From Cohnella baijiui (lineage in GTDB: Bacteria > Bacillota > Bacilli > Paenibacillales > Paenibacillaceae), in the NCBI RefSeq assembly GCF_020731285.1, contig NZ_JAJFOW010000040.1, positions 1-56,868 of the forward strand: DNA of 56,868 nt. The letters are read 5' to 3'. The notes beneath the pieces were generated by a model that did not search any database, was not told the origin of the DNA, and saw only the letters and a program-made list of their open reading frames with translations. A program made the translations under genes and the position numbers. This document shows, in pieces, positions 16,441 through 24,756 of the stretch; the stretch's first letter is position 1; every line of letters starts with the position of its first letter.

Positions 16441-17166
16441 ATGCTCAAGATGATTCGCTCGGAATGGATCAAGATCAGGCGCTCCGTCGTCTGGCTGCTA
16501 TCGGGAGTCAGCCCGATCATCGCGCTCGCGATCGGGACGTTCGGCTACCGCCCGAAAGGCGGCTTCCCGTGGGAAGAGATGCTGTCGCTCCTGTCGGCCC
16601 TCCACGCCATGCTCTTCCTGCCGCTTCTGGCCGGCGTCTATGCGGCGCTGCTCTGCCGGTACGAGCATGCGGCCGGCGGATGGAAACAGATGCTCGCGAT
16701 GCCGGTATCCCGGACGCAGGTGTATTTCGCGAAGTTCGTCATTCTGATGCTGCTGCTCGCCGTGACGCAGGCGCTTCTCTTGATCGTCCTGCTGATCATC
16801 GGAGCCACGCACGGCATCGGCTCCCCGATCCCTTGGGGAACGCTGTTCGCCTCGTTTGCGGGAGGATGGCTCGCTTGCCTGCCCTTGGCAGCCCTGCAGT
16901 TGTTCGTCTCCGTCGCCTTTCAGAGCTTTGCGGCGCCGCTGGCCGTCAACGTCATCCTCACGATTCCGAACGTGCTGGTGGTGAACTCGGAGCGCTTCGG
17001 GCCTTATTATCCTTGGGCGCAGCCGATGCTGGCGATGCTGCCGCGGACGGACTACGGCTTCGGCGCGTTTCACCTGTCCATGGAAACGCTGGCGGCCGTT
17101 GTACTGGGAAGTTTTTGCGTCTTCTTCGCGGCGGGCTGGGCGTACTTTACGAACAAACCGGTCTAA
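16441..17166 (+). CDS. ABC-2 type permease, lantibiotic-immunity (LanG/MutG) class
   Basis: 241 residues, six hydrophobic segments. It begins 2 nt after the upstream permease. The loop CRYEHAAGGWKQMLAMPVSRTQVYFAKF aligns in type with the equivalent loop of the first permease. It completes a three-gene transporter operon. The gene ends near a hairpin at 17200-17231. Confidence 0.88.
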   Translation: MLKMIRSEWIKIRRSVVWLLSGVSPIIALAIGTFGYRPKGGFPWEEMLSLLSALHAMLFLPLLAGVYAALLCRYEHAAGGWKQMLAMPVSRTQVYFAKFVILMLLLAVTQALLLIVLLIIGATHGIGSPIPWGTLFASFAGGWLACLPLAALQLFVSVAFQSFAAPLAVNVILTIPNVLVVNSERFGPYYPWAQPMLAMLPRTDYGFGAFHLSMETLAAVVLGSFCVFFAAGWAYFTNKPV

Positions 17167-17199
17167 CGTCGCGCTTTCATTTTGGCCGCATCCATCAGG

Positions 17200-17231
17200 A
17201 AACGGAGCCGCGCCCCGCGCAGGCTCCGTTT
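17200..17231. terminator. Hairpin between converging genes
   Basis: AAACGGAGCC (17200-17209) and GGCTCCGTTT (17222-17231) form a perfect 10-bp stem with a 12-nt loop. It sits between the end of the plus-strand permease operon and the end of the minus-strand gene at 17287, so it probably acts in both directions. The T-tract is weak on both sides. Confidence 0.6.
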
Positions 17232-17286
17232 CGCCGTTCGCCCTGATCGTTTCCGTTTGTCCCTGCCCGGGTTCAGACCTCGTGCC

Positions 17287-17697
17287 TTACTTCAAGCCGC
17301 CGAACAGAGGCATGATCGACTTCACCATGTTCATCCCCATCTTGATGACGGGCATCGCTTTTTGCATAAAGCCGAACAGGTCGGTCAGGGTACTCAGTCC
17401 GAAGCCGCCGAAGCCGCGGATGCCGCCCTCCGCCGCGGCGCCTTCCGCGGCCGCCGCACCGCCTTCCGCCGAGACGGCGGGGAGGAGCCCGGCGATCTTC
17501 GCCCGGCGCGTGCGCAGCGGTTCGGCCGGATGCATCCGGCCTTCGCCTTGCCTGCCGGCGAGCACCAATTGTCCGTCCTCCATGCCTTCGATCCAGCCCA
17601 CATAGTAACGTCCGTCGTACAGCTCGACGCAGACAGGTTGCCCGGCAAGCCGTTTGGCTTGCGTTCGCGCCTGGGACGTCCGGGGAACTGTCTTCAT
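17287..17697 (-). CDS. Small protein of unknown function with a possible LSm-like N-terminus
   Basis: 136 residues. Residues 15-45 (LAGQPVCVELYDGRYYVGWIEGMEDGQLVL) read like an Sm-like beta-barrel start, in which a short strand pair holds a G..V.V.L.DG.Y..G pattern. An Ala/Gly-rich low-complexity stretch follows at about 70-95, then an amphipathic helix (LFGFMQKAMPVIKMGMNMVKSIMPLF). The start is ATG 17697 with GAGG 8 nt upstream. I do not recognise a named family. Similar short proteins occur in Paenibacillaceae to my knowledge, but that was not checked. Confidence 0.6.
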   Translation of the reverse strand: MKTVPRTSQARTQAKRLAGQPVCVELYDGRYYVGWIEGMEDGQLVLAGRQGEGRMHPAEPLRTRRAKIAGLLPAVSAEGGAAAAEGAAAEGGIRGFGGFGLSTLTDLFGFMQKAMPVIKMGMNMVKSIMPLFGGLK

Positions 17698-17820
17698 ACC
17701 GATCACCTCGCCTTCGGGATAGTACAGTGTATTCGCCGCCGTGCACGGCGCTTGTACGTTCACACAGTCGATAAATGTCTCGCTCCAAGCCTGGAGCTGG
17801 GATCCGTTCCTTTGTCGGGA

Positions 17821-17849
17821 TTGCCATTCATTCCGCGAGATGTTAAAAT
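17821..17849 (+). promoter_or_regulatory. Sigma-A type promoter for the 65-residue protein
   Basis: A -35 of TTGCCA (17821-17826) and a -10 of TAAAAT (17844-17849) are separated by exactly 17 bp. The pair lies about 45 bp before the ATG at 17894. Confidence 0.7.
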
Positions 17850-17893
17850 ATCATCCTTAGAAGACGTACCTTTATCACGAGGAGCCAACGTTC

Positions 17894-18091
17894 ATGAACG
17901 AGAAGACGCCGATCGAAAAGCAAGTCCACGTCGTTAAGCGCGAATTTCCGAATCTGCCGCTGAACCATCATTCCCGCGTATTCGTCTCCCAGAAGGAAAA
18001 CGGAGAGTCGGTCGAGTGGTTCCAGGATGCCTGGGGCGGCTTCGTCCTGGTGAAGCACTACCTCTCCTCCGGCACCATCGAGTACATCTAA
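17894..18091 (+). CDS. Small conserved protein of unknown function
   Basis: 65 residues, charged N-terminus and an aromatic-rich C-terminal half (EWFQDAWGGFVLVKHYLSSGTIEYI). GAGGAG lies 9 nt before ATG, a good promoter precedes it and a terminator hairpin follows, so it is an independent single-gene unit. It is soluble, with no Cys motif and no membrane segment. I cannot assign a function. Confidence 0.72.
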   Translation: MNEKTPIEKQVHVVKREFPNLPLNHHSRVFVSQKENGESVEWFQDAWGGFVLVKHYLSSGTIEYI

Positions 18092-18129
18092 GGCAGACTG
18101 TCCCGGCCCCGAGCCGGCGCTACCGCACA

Positions 18130-18160
18130 GCCCCCGAGTCCGAACGACTCGGGGGCTTTC
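18130..18160 (+). terminator. Rho-independent terminator
   Basis: GCCCCCGAGTC (18130-18140), loop CGAAC and GACTCGGGGGC (18146-18156) form a perfect 11-bp stem followed by TTTC. It lies 38 nt after the stop of the 65-residue protein. The rest of the 324-bp gap up to 18415 holds only an 8-bp hairpin near 18371-18392 and no clear promoter. Confidence 0.8.
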
Positions 18161-18414
18161 GCATGTCCGTCGATGGGTCTGCGCAGCTTTTTTTCGGCCC
18201 GCTTCACAAAAAGTTGAGAATTGCCCGATACACTGAAGAAAGATCGCCGACGAACCCGGCGAAACGGGCGGAGCGAAAGCGTCTCCCGCATTTGTTGCTC
18301 CCGGCCGGAGCAAATGGTACGATACGCGCGAGGAACCCGTCGCGACGGGCGCGCCAACGACTACGCGGGAGAGGGCGGAGAATTCCGCCCTCCCGGGAAA
18401 CGGAGCAATCGCCC

Positions 18415-19884
18415 ATGTCCATCCGAACCAAGCTGCTGCTTTCCTATGCGGCGATGCTGATCGTCCCGCTCATCCTCATGCTGACTACCGCGCTGCTGCT
18501 CGTCGTGGCGTTCCGGGGCGATTTGCGCAACGTCGCGCATCTATACGAAACCCAAGTCGAAGGCTTCGAGGAAGGGGACTTCCAACGGCTCGTACACCAG
18601 ACGATCCTGCGGAATCCCGGACTGCTCCGGGATCAACGCTATCTGGACGAACTATCCAATGAAATGAAGGACCAGGATACGTTTCTCGTCGTCCGCGTGG
18701 ACGACAGGAACGTCTACGCTTCCGCGGGCATCCGCCCGCATGCGGCCGTTCTCGAGAGCTTGCCGACTTATCGGCACGTTACTTACCAGCACACCGAACA
18801 TGCCAAGCCGTTTCAGAACGAGCTGTACACGACCTACCAGTACGATCTGCTGACCGCGGAAGGCCAGCCGGCGAGCCTGTTTGTGCTGACCCGCGTCGAT
18901 CCGCTTGTCCATCTCGCGCGCCAGTCGTTTCCATATTTGTTCACGAGCTTTCTCGTCATTCTCGTGTTGACGCATGCGCTGCTGACCTACTTCATGTCCA
19001 AGCGCATCATCCGGCCTTTGCGCGAGCTGCGCAGAGCCGCCGGGGAGATCAAAGACGGCCAGCTGTCGCGCCGCGTCCGGGTGGATGGCAAGGATGAGAT
19101 CGGGCAGCTCGGCATGGCGTTCGAGGAAATGCGGGTCAGGCTTCAGCAGTCGCTCGAAATCCAAAAGCAGTACGAAGCCAACCGCAAGGAGCTCGTGGCC
19201 AATATTTCCCACGACCTCAAGACGCCGATCACGGCCATTCGCGGCTATGTGGACGGTATTCTCGAGGGTGTCGCCGATTCGCCGGAGAAGAGCGAAGCAT
19301 ACATCCGGACGATCGCCGCCAAGGCGGCCCAGATGGACCACCTGATCGACGAGCTGTTTCTATACTCCAAGCTGGATTTGAACCGGCTGCCGTTCGCGTT
19401 CGAGCCGGTTCCTGTAGGCGCGTTTCTCGCGGATTGGGCGGAGGAGCTCGCCTTCGAGCTGGAGAAGAAGCGGGTGAAGCTCGAGGCCAAGCTCGACTTG
19501 GACGAGGACTTGGTCGTGTCGGTGGACCGGGATTCCTTCCGCCGCGTGCTGACCAACGTGATTCAGAACAGCTTGAAGTACATGGACAAGTCGGAGAGGG
19601 AAATTCGTCTCGAGGCGTCTCGACAAGGCGAAGACATCGTCCTCGCGATCGAGGACAACGGCAGCGGCATCAGCGCCGAGGCGCTGCCTTTCATATTCGA
19701 CCGGTTCTACCGGGCGGACCAGTCCCGCAACGCCGATACCGGCGGGAGCGGGCTGGGACTCGCGATCGCCAAGCAGATCATGGAGGGGCATGGGGGCGAC
19801 ATTCGCGCCGACAGCACGCTCGGCGTCGGCACGCGCATTACGCTCCTCCTGCCCATTCTTCTAGAAGGGACGGATGACAAGTGA
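18415..19884 (+). CDS. HAMP-containing sensor histidine kinase
   Basis: 489 residues. TM1 at about 8-32, an extracytoplasmic domain of roughly 130 residues, TM2 at about 165-185, HAMP (SKRIIRPLRELRRAAGEIKDGQ), then H-box ANISHDLKTPITAIRGYVDG (H266), N-box NVIQNSLKYM, G1 IEDNGSGI, F-box FDRFYRAD and G2 GGSGLGLAIAKQI. The start is ATG 18415 with GGAG 9 nt upstream. The gene overlaps its response regulator by 4 bp. The signal is unknown; a general cell-envelope stress role is possible. Confidence 0.93.
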   Translation: MSIRTKLLLSYAAMLIVPLILMLTTALLLVVAFRGDLRNVAHLYETQVEGFEEGDFQRLVHQTILRNPGLLRDQRYLDELSNEMKDQDTFLVVRVDDRNVYASAGIRPHAAVLESLPTYRHVTYQHTEHAKPFQNELYTTYQYDLLTAEGQPASLFVLTRVDPLVHLARQSFPYLFTSFLVILVLTHALLTYFMSKRIIRPLRELRRAAGEIKDGQLSRRVRVDGKDEIGQLGMAFEEMRVRLQQSLEIQKQYEANRKELVANISHDLKTPITAIRGYVDGILEGVADSPEKSEAYIRTIAAKAAQMDHLIDELFLYSKLDLNRLPFAFEPVPVGAFLADWAEELAFELEKKRVKLEAKLDLDEDLVVSVDRDSFRRVLTNVIQNSLKYMDKSEREIRLEASRQGEDIVLAIEDNGSGISAEALPFIFDRFYRADQSRNADTGGSGLGLAIAKQIMEGHGGDIRADSTLGVGTRITLLLPILLEGTDDK

Positions 19885-20570
19885 GCAAATCCATTCTCCT
19901 CGTCGAAGACGAGCCGAGTATCGCCAAGTTGCAAAGGGATTACTTGGAAGCCAGCGGCTTCCGCACCGAGATCGCCGTGGACGGGGAGAAGGGACTCGAG
20001 TCGGGCTTATCCGGCCGCTTCGATCTGATCGTCCTGGACGTCATGCTGCCGAAGCTGAACGGCTTTGAGGTTTGCCGGCAGATTCGCGAGCAGCTCGATT
20101 TGCCAATCCTGATGGTGACGGCCAAGCGGGAGGACGTGGACGTGATCCGGGGACTCGGACTCGGCGCCGACGACTACATCCTCAAGCCTTTTAAGCCCGC
20201 CGAGCTCGTCGCACGGGTCAAGGCGCACATCGCCCGCTACGAGCGGCTCAAAGGCCGCAGCGGCGCGACAAGCGAGATCGAGATCCGAGAGCTGCGGCTC
20301 GACCCCGATACGCGTAGGGTGTTCATCCGGGACGTAGAGGTATCCCTGACGACCAAGGAGTTCGACCTGCTCCATTTTCTAGCGCTGCATCCCGACCGGG
20401 TATTCAGCAAAGACCAGCTGTTCGAGCGGATCTGGGGCATCGACGCGATGGGCGACACGCAGACGGTGACCGTGCACGTGCGCAAGCTTCGCGAGAAAAT
20501 CGAAGCCGATCCCGCGAGTCCGTCGATGATCGAAACCGTGTGGGGAGCAGGCTACCGCCTGCGGGCCTGA
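19881..20570 (+). CDS. OmpR-family response regulator
   Basis: 229 residues. Receiver domain with VEDEPS near residue 8, phospho-acceptor D53 in VLDVMLPKLNG and KPFKP, and the usual GLGLGADDYILKPF. The winged helix has LTTKEFDLLHFLALHPDRVFSKDQLFERIWG. Its GTG start overlaps the kinase stop. Partner of the kinase at 18415-19884. Confidence 0.94.
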   Translation: MSKSILLVEDEPSIAKLQRDYLEASGFRTEIAVDGEKGLESGLSGRFDLIVLDVMLPKLNGFEVCRQIREQLDLPILMVTAKREDVDVIRGLGLGADDYILKPFKPAELVARVKAHIARYERLKGRSGATSEIEIRELRLDPDTRRVFIRDVEVSLTTKEFDLLHFLALHPDRVFSKDQLFERIWGIDAMGDTQTVTVHVRKLREKIEADPASPSMIETVWGAGYRLRA

Positions 20571-20656
20571 ACCGCCATGGGCGCCGCGCATCGGACGGAG
20601 CCGTCCGGCGAGGAAGAAGAGCTGATTCGGCTGCTCGCTGCCAGCGCAAGAACGAT

Positions 20657-20694
20657 TTGACATCGTATACTGTAATCAATATAATTACAGTATA
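20657..20694 (+). promoter_or_regulatory. Consensus promoter overlapped by an 11-bp inverted repeat
   Basis: TTGACA (20657-20662) and TATAAT (20680-20685) are separated by exactly 17 bp, a perfect sigma-A promoter. An inverted repeat TATACTGTAAT (20666-20676), N7, ATTACAGTATA (20684-20694) covers most of the spacer and the -10 box. Such a strong promoter occluded by a palindrome fits tight repression by a dimeric regulator. It serves the gene at 20727. Confidence 0.88.
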
Positions 20695-20726
20695 TCCTCA
20701 TTTCTGCGAAACGGCGGTGATTCGTC

Positions 20727-21101
20727 ATGAACTTCGAGATCGGCGATTGGGTGATGGGCCATACGGGTGAAGGCGAGCTGGTGCAAGGTTTTGTGGAGCG
20801 CGTGAACGTGCTGCAGGGGACGCTGGGCATCCATGTCGTCGCCTCGGATCACGAAGCCGCGGTGGGCAGAGCGATCGACGTTCGCGAGCGCGGCACGAAG
20901 AAGATGCCAGAGTTCGCTTACGATCGCGCCGAACCGATTCTCGGTCTTATCGATCTGGCGCTGGCGACGCGCGACGAGTCGTGGTTCCAGGAGTTGACGG
21001 GCAGGCTGCTGCAAATCCGAAGCGGTGCCGGAAGCGTCGCGGACGAAGATGAAGTTCCAGGCCCGATCCGGAACCGGTTGGGCACCTGCTCTCTGCGTTG
21101 A
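20727..21101 (+). CDS. IDEAL-domain-like small protein
   Basis: 124 residues. The segment at about 72-97 (ILGLIDLALATRDESWFQELTGRLL) matches the IDEAL pattern of an ID.AL....D...F..L...L helix pair, known from small Firmicute regulatory proteins. The N-terminal part begins FEIGDWVMG and looks like a small SH3-like beta module. GGCGG lies upstream of ATG. The consensus promoter and palindrome at 20657-20694 suggest strong, switchable expression. A partner protein is expected but not identifiable. Confidence 0.65.
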   Translation: MNFEIGDWVMGHTGEGELVQGFVERVNVLQGTLGIHVVASDHEAAVGRAIDVRERGTKKMPEFAYDRAEPILGLIDLALATRDESWFQELTGRLLQIRSGAGSVADEDEVPGPIRNRLGTCSLR

Positions 21102-21122
21102 GTCGTTATGGTTCGTGTGCGG

Positions 21123-21153
21123 AGCGTTCCTCTTGGGAGGGACGCTTTTTTTT
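21123..21153 (+). terminator. Rho-independent terminator
   Basis: AGCGTTCCTC, loop TTGG and GAGGGACGCT form a 10-bp stem (21123-21146, one G-T pair) followed by seven T. It ends transcription of the IDEAL-like gene before ku. Confidence 0.85.
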
Positions 21154-21232
21154 GCTTCTGCGGCGAACCTCGTATCGAATCTCTCTATCTTGGAAATGAT
21201 AGGGAATAAAGAGATGCGAGGGAGGAGTCGTT

Positions 21233-22066
21233 ATGCAAGCGTTTTGGAAAGGAACCGTGCAGATCGCGAAGCTGCAAATTCCGATCAAGCTTTACGCCGC
21301 GACCGAGGAGAAAACCGTTTCTTTTAAGCAAGTGCACGGAGCGTGCGGCCATGGAATCACGTATCAAAAGTACTGTTCGCATTGCGAGACGGCGGTCGAG
21401 CCGCAGGACGTCCGGAAGGCGTACGAGCTGGGAGGCGGCAAATACGTCGAACTGGAGGAAGACGAATTGAGCGCGCTGGCGCCCGCTTCCGACAAGACGT
21501 TCTACGTCGAACATTTCGTGCGCACCGCGGACATCGAGCCCTATTATATGAAAAGACACTACTTCGTCGGCATGGACGAAGTGGGCGGGCAAGCGTTCCG
21601 CGTGCTGCACGGGGGCTTATACAAACTGAAGCGAACGGGAATCGGCTACCTGACGCTGCGTTCGGTGCGGCAGCTGGCCGCCGTGTGGGCGACGAAGGAC
21701 GGCCTGATGCTGACGACGCTGCATTACGCGGACGAAGTGCGTCCCGCGCGGGCGCTCGGCGGAGGGGCGACCGAGCCGCTTCCGAACGCCGCGCTCACGG
21801 ACGCCTTCTCCGAGCTCGTGGCCGGCATGACCGTTCCTTTCGAGCCGAACGACTATCCCAACGTGCATCTCGAATCGGTCCGCCGGTTGATCGACGCCAA
21901 AATCGCCCGACAAATTCCGAACGGTCCCGGGCACCGGCAGCCTGCGGCAAACACCGAACATTTGGGGGATTGGATGAGCGCGCTCGAGCGGAGTCTCGCC
22001 GAGATCGGCCAAGAGACGGGGGCAAAGCCCGGCAAGAAGACAAAGCCGACCCGCGCCGCCAAGTAA
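21233..22066 (+). CDS. ku: Non-homologous end-joining DNA-binding protein Ku
   Basis: 277 residues, normal for bacterial Ku. It begins MQAFWKGTVQIAKLQIPIKL, close to the family hallmark (W.G.I.FGLV.IPVKLY), and carries the HG.CG..I.YQKYC..C segment at about 35-50 and the core beta-barrel region through residue 200. The C-terminal tail is Lys-rich. Ku forms a homodimeric ring on broken DNA ends and recruits LigD. The start ATG has GGAGGAG upstream. No ligD lies in the window. Ku in spore formers is often expressed in spores; no such promoter was identified here. Confidence 0.93.
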   Translation: MQAFWKGTVQIAKLQIPIKLYAATEEKTVSFKQVHGACGHGITYQKYCSHCETAVEPQDVRKAYELGGGKYVELEEDELSALAPASDKTFYVEHFVRTADIEPYYMKRHYFVGMDEVGGQAFRVLHGGLYKLKRTGIGYLTLRSVRQLAAVWATKDGLMLTTLHYADEVRPARALGGGATEPLPNAALTDAFSELVAGMTVPFEPNDYPNVHLESVRRLIDAKIARQIPNGPGHRQPAANTEHLGDWMSALERSLAEIGQETGAKPGKKTKPTRAAK

Positions 22067-22090
22067 TCGGACGGGGCTGCGTTGCCGCGG

Positions 22091-22951
22091 CTATCGGGAA
22101 CGCCTGAGGGTGAACACCGCGATTTCGGGCACGCTGCCGAGGCGCAGCCGCATGCGTGTCGTCCCGATGCCCCGGTTGACGTAAAGCCGATACGGCCTGT
22201 CGGGGTCGAATCGTCCCTGGAGCGTATAAAGGCCGGCGACGTATTGGCGTCCCATCTTCGTCCGGACGAGCGCGCCGAGTATCGGCAGATGGACCTGCCC
22301 GCCGTGGCTGTGGCCCGACAGCTGCAGATCGACCGGAAAGTGCGTAAATCCGGTGGCAGGATCCGGCTCATGCGCGAGCAGTACGTTGAAATCCTCCGCT
22401 TGCAGTTTGGGGAGCACCGTCCTGAATTTCGGCCGGCCCAATATATAGTCGTCGAGGCCCGCCAGCACGATCGACTCCCCGCTCGGCAGATGGACGCGCT
22501 CAAGGTCGTTGATTAGCACGCGAAAACCGGCGCGCGTCAGGATCGGTCCGACGGAGCGCGTCAAACGGTTGTAGCCGAAATCGTGATTGCCGTAAACCGC
22601 AAACTTGCCGATCTTGGCTTCGAGCCGCGACAAGACGTCGGACGTGTTCGGATTTTCCTCGACGTTGCGCCTGCGCGAATCGAACAAATCGCCGTTAAAC
22701 ACGAGCAGATCCGGCTCCAGGGCGTTCAGCTTGGCAATCAGGGCCTCCAGGCGATCCATCGGAAAGTCCGGGCTGACGTGCGTATCGCTGAACTGGACGA
22801 TCCGTTTGCCGTCGAAGCCTTCGGGCACGTGCGGCGAAGCGATCTCAAGCCGGGTGATCGAAAGTCTCCGCGGCTCCACAAGCGTCCCGTAAAGGCCGGC
22901 CGCGACGGCGGCCGCCGCCAGGACCGTACCGGCGAGAAGAACTGCCACCAT
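22091..22951 (-). CDS. Membrane-anchored calcineurin-like metallophosphoesterase, YkuE-like
   Basis: 286 residues. An N-terminal hydrophobic segment at about 3-20 is followed by the phosphoesterase motifs FSDTH, FNGDLFD, YGNHDF and LSGHSHGGQ, which coordinate a dimetal centre. YkuE-type proteins act on the cell-wall side. ATG 22951 was chosen because the membrane helix starts right after it; GGAG is 12 nt upstream, rather far, so an upstream in-frame ATG at 22987 remains possible. Convergent with ku, 24 bp apart. Confidence 0.88.
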   Translation of the reverse strand: MVAVLLAGTVLAAAAVAAGLYGTLVEPRRLSITRLEIASPHVPEGFDGKRIVQFSDTHVSPDFPMDRLEALIAKLNALEPDLLVFNGDLFDSRRRNVEENPNTSDVLSRLEAKIGKFAVYGNHDFGYNRLTRSVGPILTRAGFRVLINDLERVHLPSGESIVLAGLDDYILGRPKFRTVLPKLQAEDFNVLLAHEPDPATGFTHFPVDLQLSGHSHGGQVHLPILGALVRTKMGRQYVAGLYTLQGRFDPDRPYRLYVNRGIGTTRMRLRLGSVPEIAVFTLRRSR

Positions 22952-22985
22952 TTCCGTTCCCAGCTCCTCTCTCTCTGTCTCTAGC

Positions 22986-23031
22986 ATACCAAATGTTGGC
23001 ATCGCGCACAAAGCGCGCCAACCGTTGGTAT
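22986..23031. promoter_or_regulatory. Nested inverted repeat upstream of the metallophosphoesterase
   Basis: Reading inward, ATACCAA pairs with TTGGTAT, GTTGGC with GCCAAC, and GCGC with GCGC, across 46 nt. On the minus strand a weak promoter (TTGTGC, N17, TATGCT) overlaps it, so it may be an operator for the metallophosphoesterase gene or a leader-RNA hairpin. Confidence 0.45.
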
Positions 23032-23139
23032 AGTCTATGCGGCTCCCGGGCCGCTCGCGAACGGAGAGGAAGGGGAGAAGAGCGACGCAAAGGGCCGCCC
23101 CTCTCGGGACAGCCCTTCGATGTCGCGAAAATGATGTTA

Positions 23140-23352
23140 CTACTTGTTCAGAAGCACGCGAACTGCTTGGTAGAGGATCACGACCGAAAACCCGGCGATG
23201 GCGATCAAACCGATCGCGTCGACGATATCGGCCAACGTGGAAGAGACCGCGTCGCCGAACGGTGCCCGAACGAGCACCACGCCGGTGACCAGGCCGGCTG
23301 CCGCATGCACCAGCTTCTTATACAGGAGGACCCCTCCCTTCGCAAGTGACAT
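23140..23352 (-). CDS. Small membrane protein of unknown function
   Basis: 70 residues with two hydrophobic segments at about 15-33 and 42-62 (VHAAAGLVTGVVLV and IGLIAIAGFSVVILYQAV), so a small integral membrane protein. ATG 23352 has no ribosome-binding site; an AAGGGAGG inside codons 5-7 points to a later start, possibly the CTG at codon 10, giving about 61 residues. No family recognised. Confidence 0.55.
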   Translation of the reverse strand: MSLAKGGVLLYKKLVHAAAGLVTGVVLVRAPFGDAVSSTLADIVDAIGLIAIAGFSVVILYQAVRVLLNK

Positions 23353-23508
23353 GCTATAGCATGTGCGGCGTACGGCCGATCGGTGTGGACGAGTGACTCC
23401 GAACATTGGCGTTTGGGACGCCGGCCCGGGAGAGCGGCACCTGTGGCCATACAGGATAAAAAGGGTAATTCTAGACCATAGTAGCAGCTGAAAGGAAGGT
23501 GCCGTCGC

Positions 23509-24756
23509 ATGCCTCAAAGCTCGCTCCTGCGGGATTCTCGCCATCGCAAGCTCCTGTTCAGCGCGGGGCTCAGCTGGCTGTTCGACGCCATGGACGTCGG
23601 GATGGTCTCGTTCGTCGTCGCGGCTTTGTCGGTGGAGTGGGCGCTCGGCTCCCACCAGATCGGCTTGCTCACCGCGCTCAACTCCGTCGGCATGGCCATG
23701 GGTGCCGCAGTGGCCGGCTCGCTGGCCGATCGCTACGGCCGGCGCTCCGTGCTGCTCTGGACGCTGCTCGTCTTTTCCTTGGCCAGCGGATTGTCGGCGC
23801 TCGCGACCAGCTTCGCGATGCTCTGCGCGCTGCGCTTCGCGGCGGGCTTCGGCCTCGGCGGGGAGCTCCCGGTCGCTTCGACGCTCGTCTCCGAATCCGT
23901 GCCCGCCGGCGTGCGCGGCCGGGCCGTCGTATTGCTGGAGAGCTTTTGGGCGGGCGGATGGATCCTGGCCGCCGTCATCGCCTACTTCGTCATACCGGAT
24001 TACGGGTGGCGAACCGCCTTTGCCATCGGCGCGCTTCCGTGCCTGTACGCGCTGTACCTCCGCAGGGCCATTCAGGATTCGCCCCGCTATCGAGACGCCG
24101 CGACCCGCGATGTCCGCCCGAAGCTTGGGGCTCGGATCGCCTCGGTATGGTCCCCGGATCACCGCAAGTCGACGCTTGCGCTATGGGTGTTGTGGTTTAC
24201 CGTAGTCTTTTCCTATTATGGCATGTTCCTATGGCTCCCGACGCTGATGGTGATGAAGGGCTTCGCGCTCGTGAAAAGCTTCCAGTACGTGCTCGTCATG
24301 ACGCTCGCGCAGCTCCCGGGCTACTTCACCGCCGCGTATCTCATCGAACGGTACGGGCGCAAGTTCGTGCTCGTATGCTATTTGCTGCTGACGGCGGCCT
24401 GCGCTGTCTGGTTCGGCAGCGCCGGCTCTCCCGCCATGCTGATGACCGCGGGGGCCTGTCTGTCTTTTTTCAACCTGGGCGCCTGGGGCGCGATGTACGC
24501 CTATACCCCCGAGCTGTATCCGACCGCCGTGCGCTCCACGGGCGTCGGTCTAGCCGCCGCATTCGGCCGAGTGGGGGGCATTATCGGCCCTTTTCTCGTC
24601 GGCGACCTCGTCTCGCGCGGGACGGACGTCAAAGCCGTCTTCGCCGTATTCTTCGTCGCCATCCTGCTCGGCGCGCTCGCGATCGCCTTTCTCGGCCGGG
24701 AGACGAAAGGGATCGATCCCGACGCGCCGGCGCGTTGGCGGGCCAGCGGAACGTGA
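23509..24756 (+). CDS. niaP: Niacin permease NiaP, MFS transporter
   Basis: 415 residues, twelve predicted membrane segments. The sequence closely matches the type of Bacillus NiaP (YceI): LSWLFDAMDVGMVSFVVAAL in TM1, the DRYGRRSVLL loop, GLGGELPVASTLVSE in TM4, WFTVVFSYYGMFLWLP in TM7 and LGAWGAMYAYTPELYPT. It imports nicotinate or nicotinamide for NAD synthesis. GAAAGGAAGG precedes ATG. The 157-nt leader contains two strong hairpins and may be regulatory. Confidence 0.87.
   Translation: MPQSSLLRDSRHRKLLFSAGLSWLFDAMDVGMVSFVVAALSVEWALGSHQIGLLTALNSVGMAMGAAVAGSLADRYGRRSVLLWTLLVFSLASGLSALATSFAMLCALRFAAGFGLGGELPVASTLVSESVPAGVRGRAVVLLESFWAGGWILAAVIAYFVIPDYGWRTAFAIGALPCLYALYLRRAIQDSPRYRDAATRDVRPKLGARIASVWSPDHRKSTLALWVLWFTVVFSYYGMFLWLPTLMVMKGFALVKSFQYVLVMTLAQLPGYFTAAYLIERYGRKFVLVCYLLLTAACAVWFGSAGSPAMLMTAGACLSFFNLGAWGAMYAYTPELYPTAVRSTGVGLAAAFGRVGGIIGPFLVGDLVSRGTDVKAVFAVFFVAILLGALAIAFLGRETKGIDPDAPARWRASGT

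Noticed and set aside
20577..20660. 27-codon frame between the response regulator and the consensus promoter
   Set aside because: No ribosome-binding site, no similarity, and it is too short to support.
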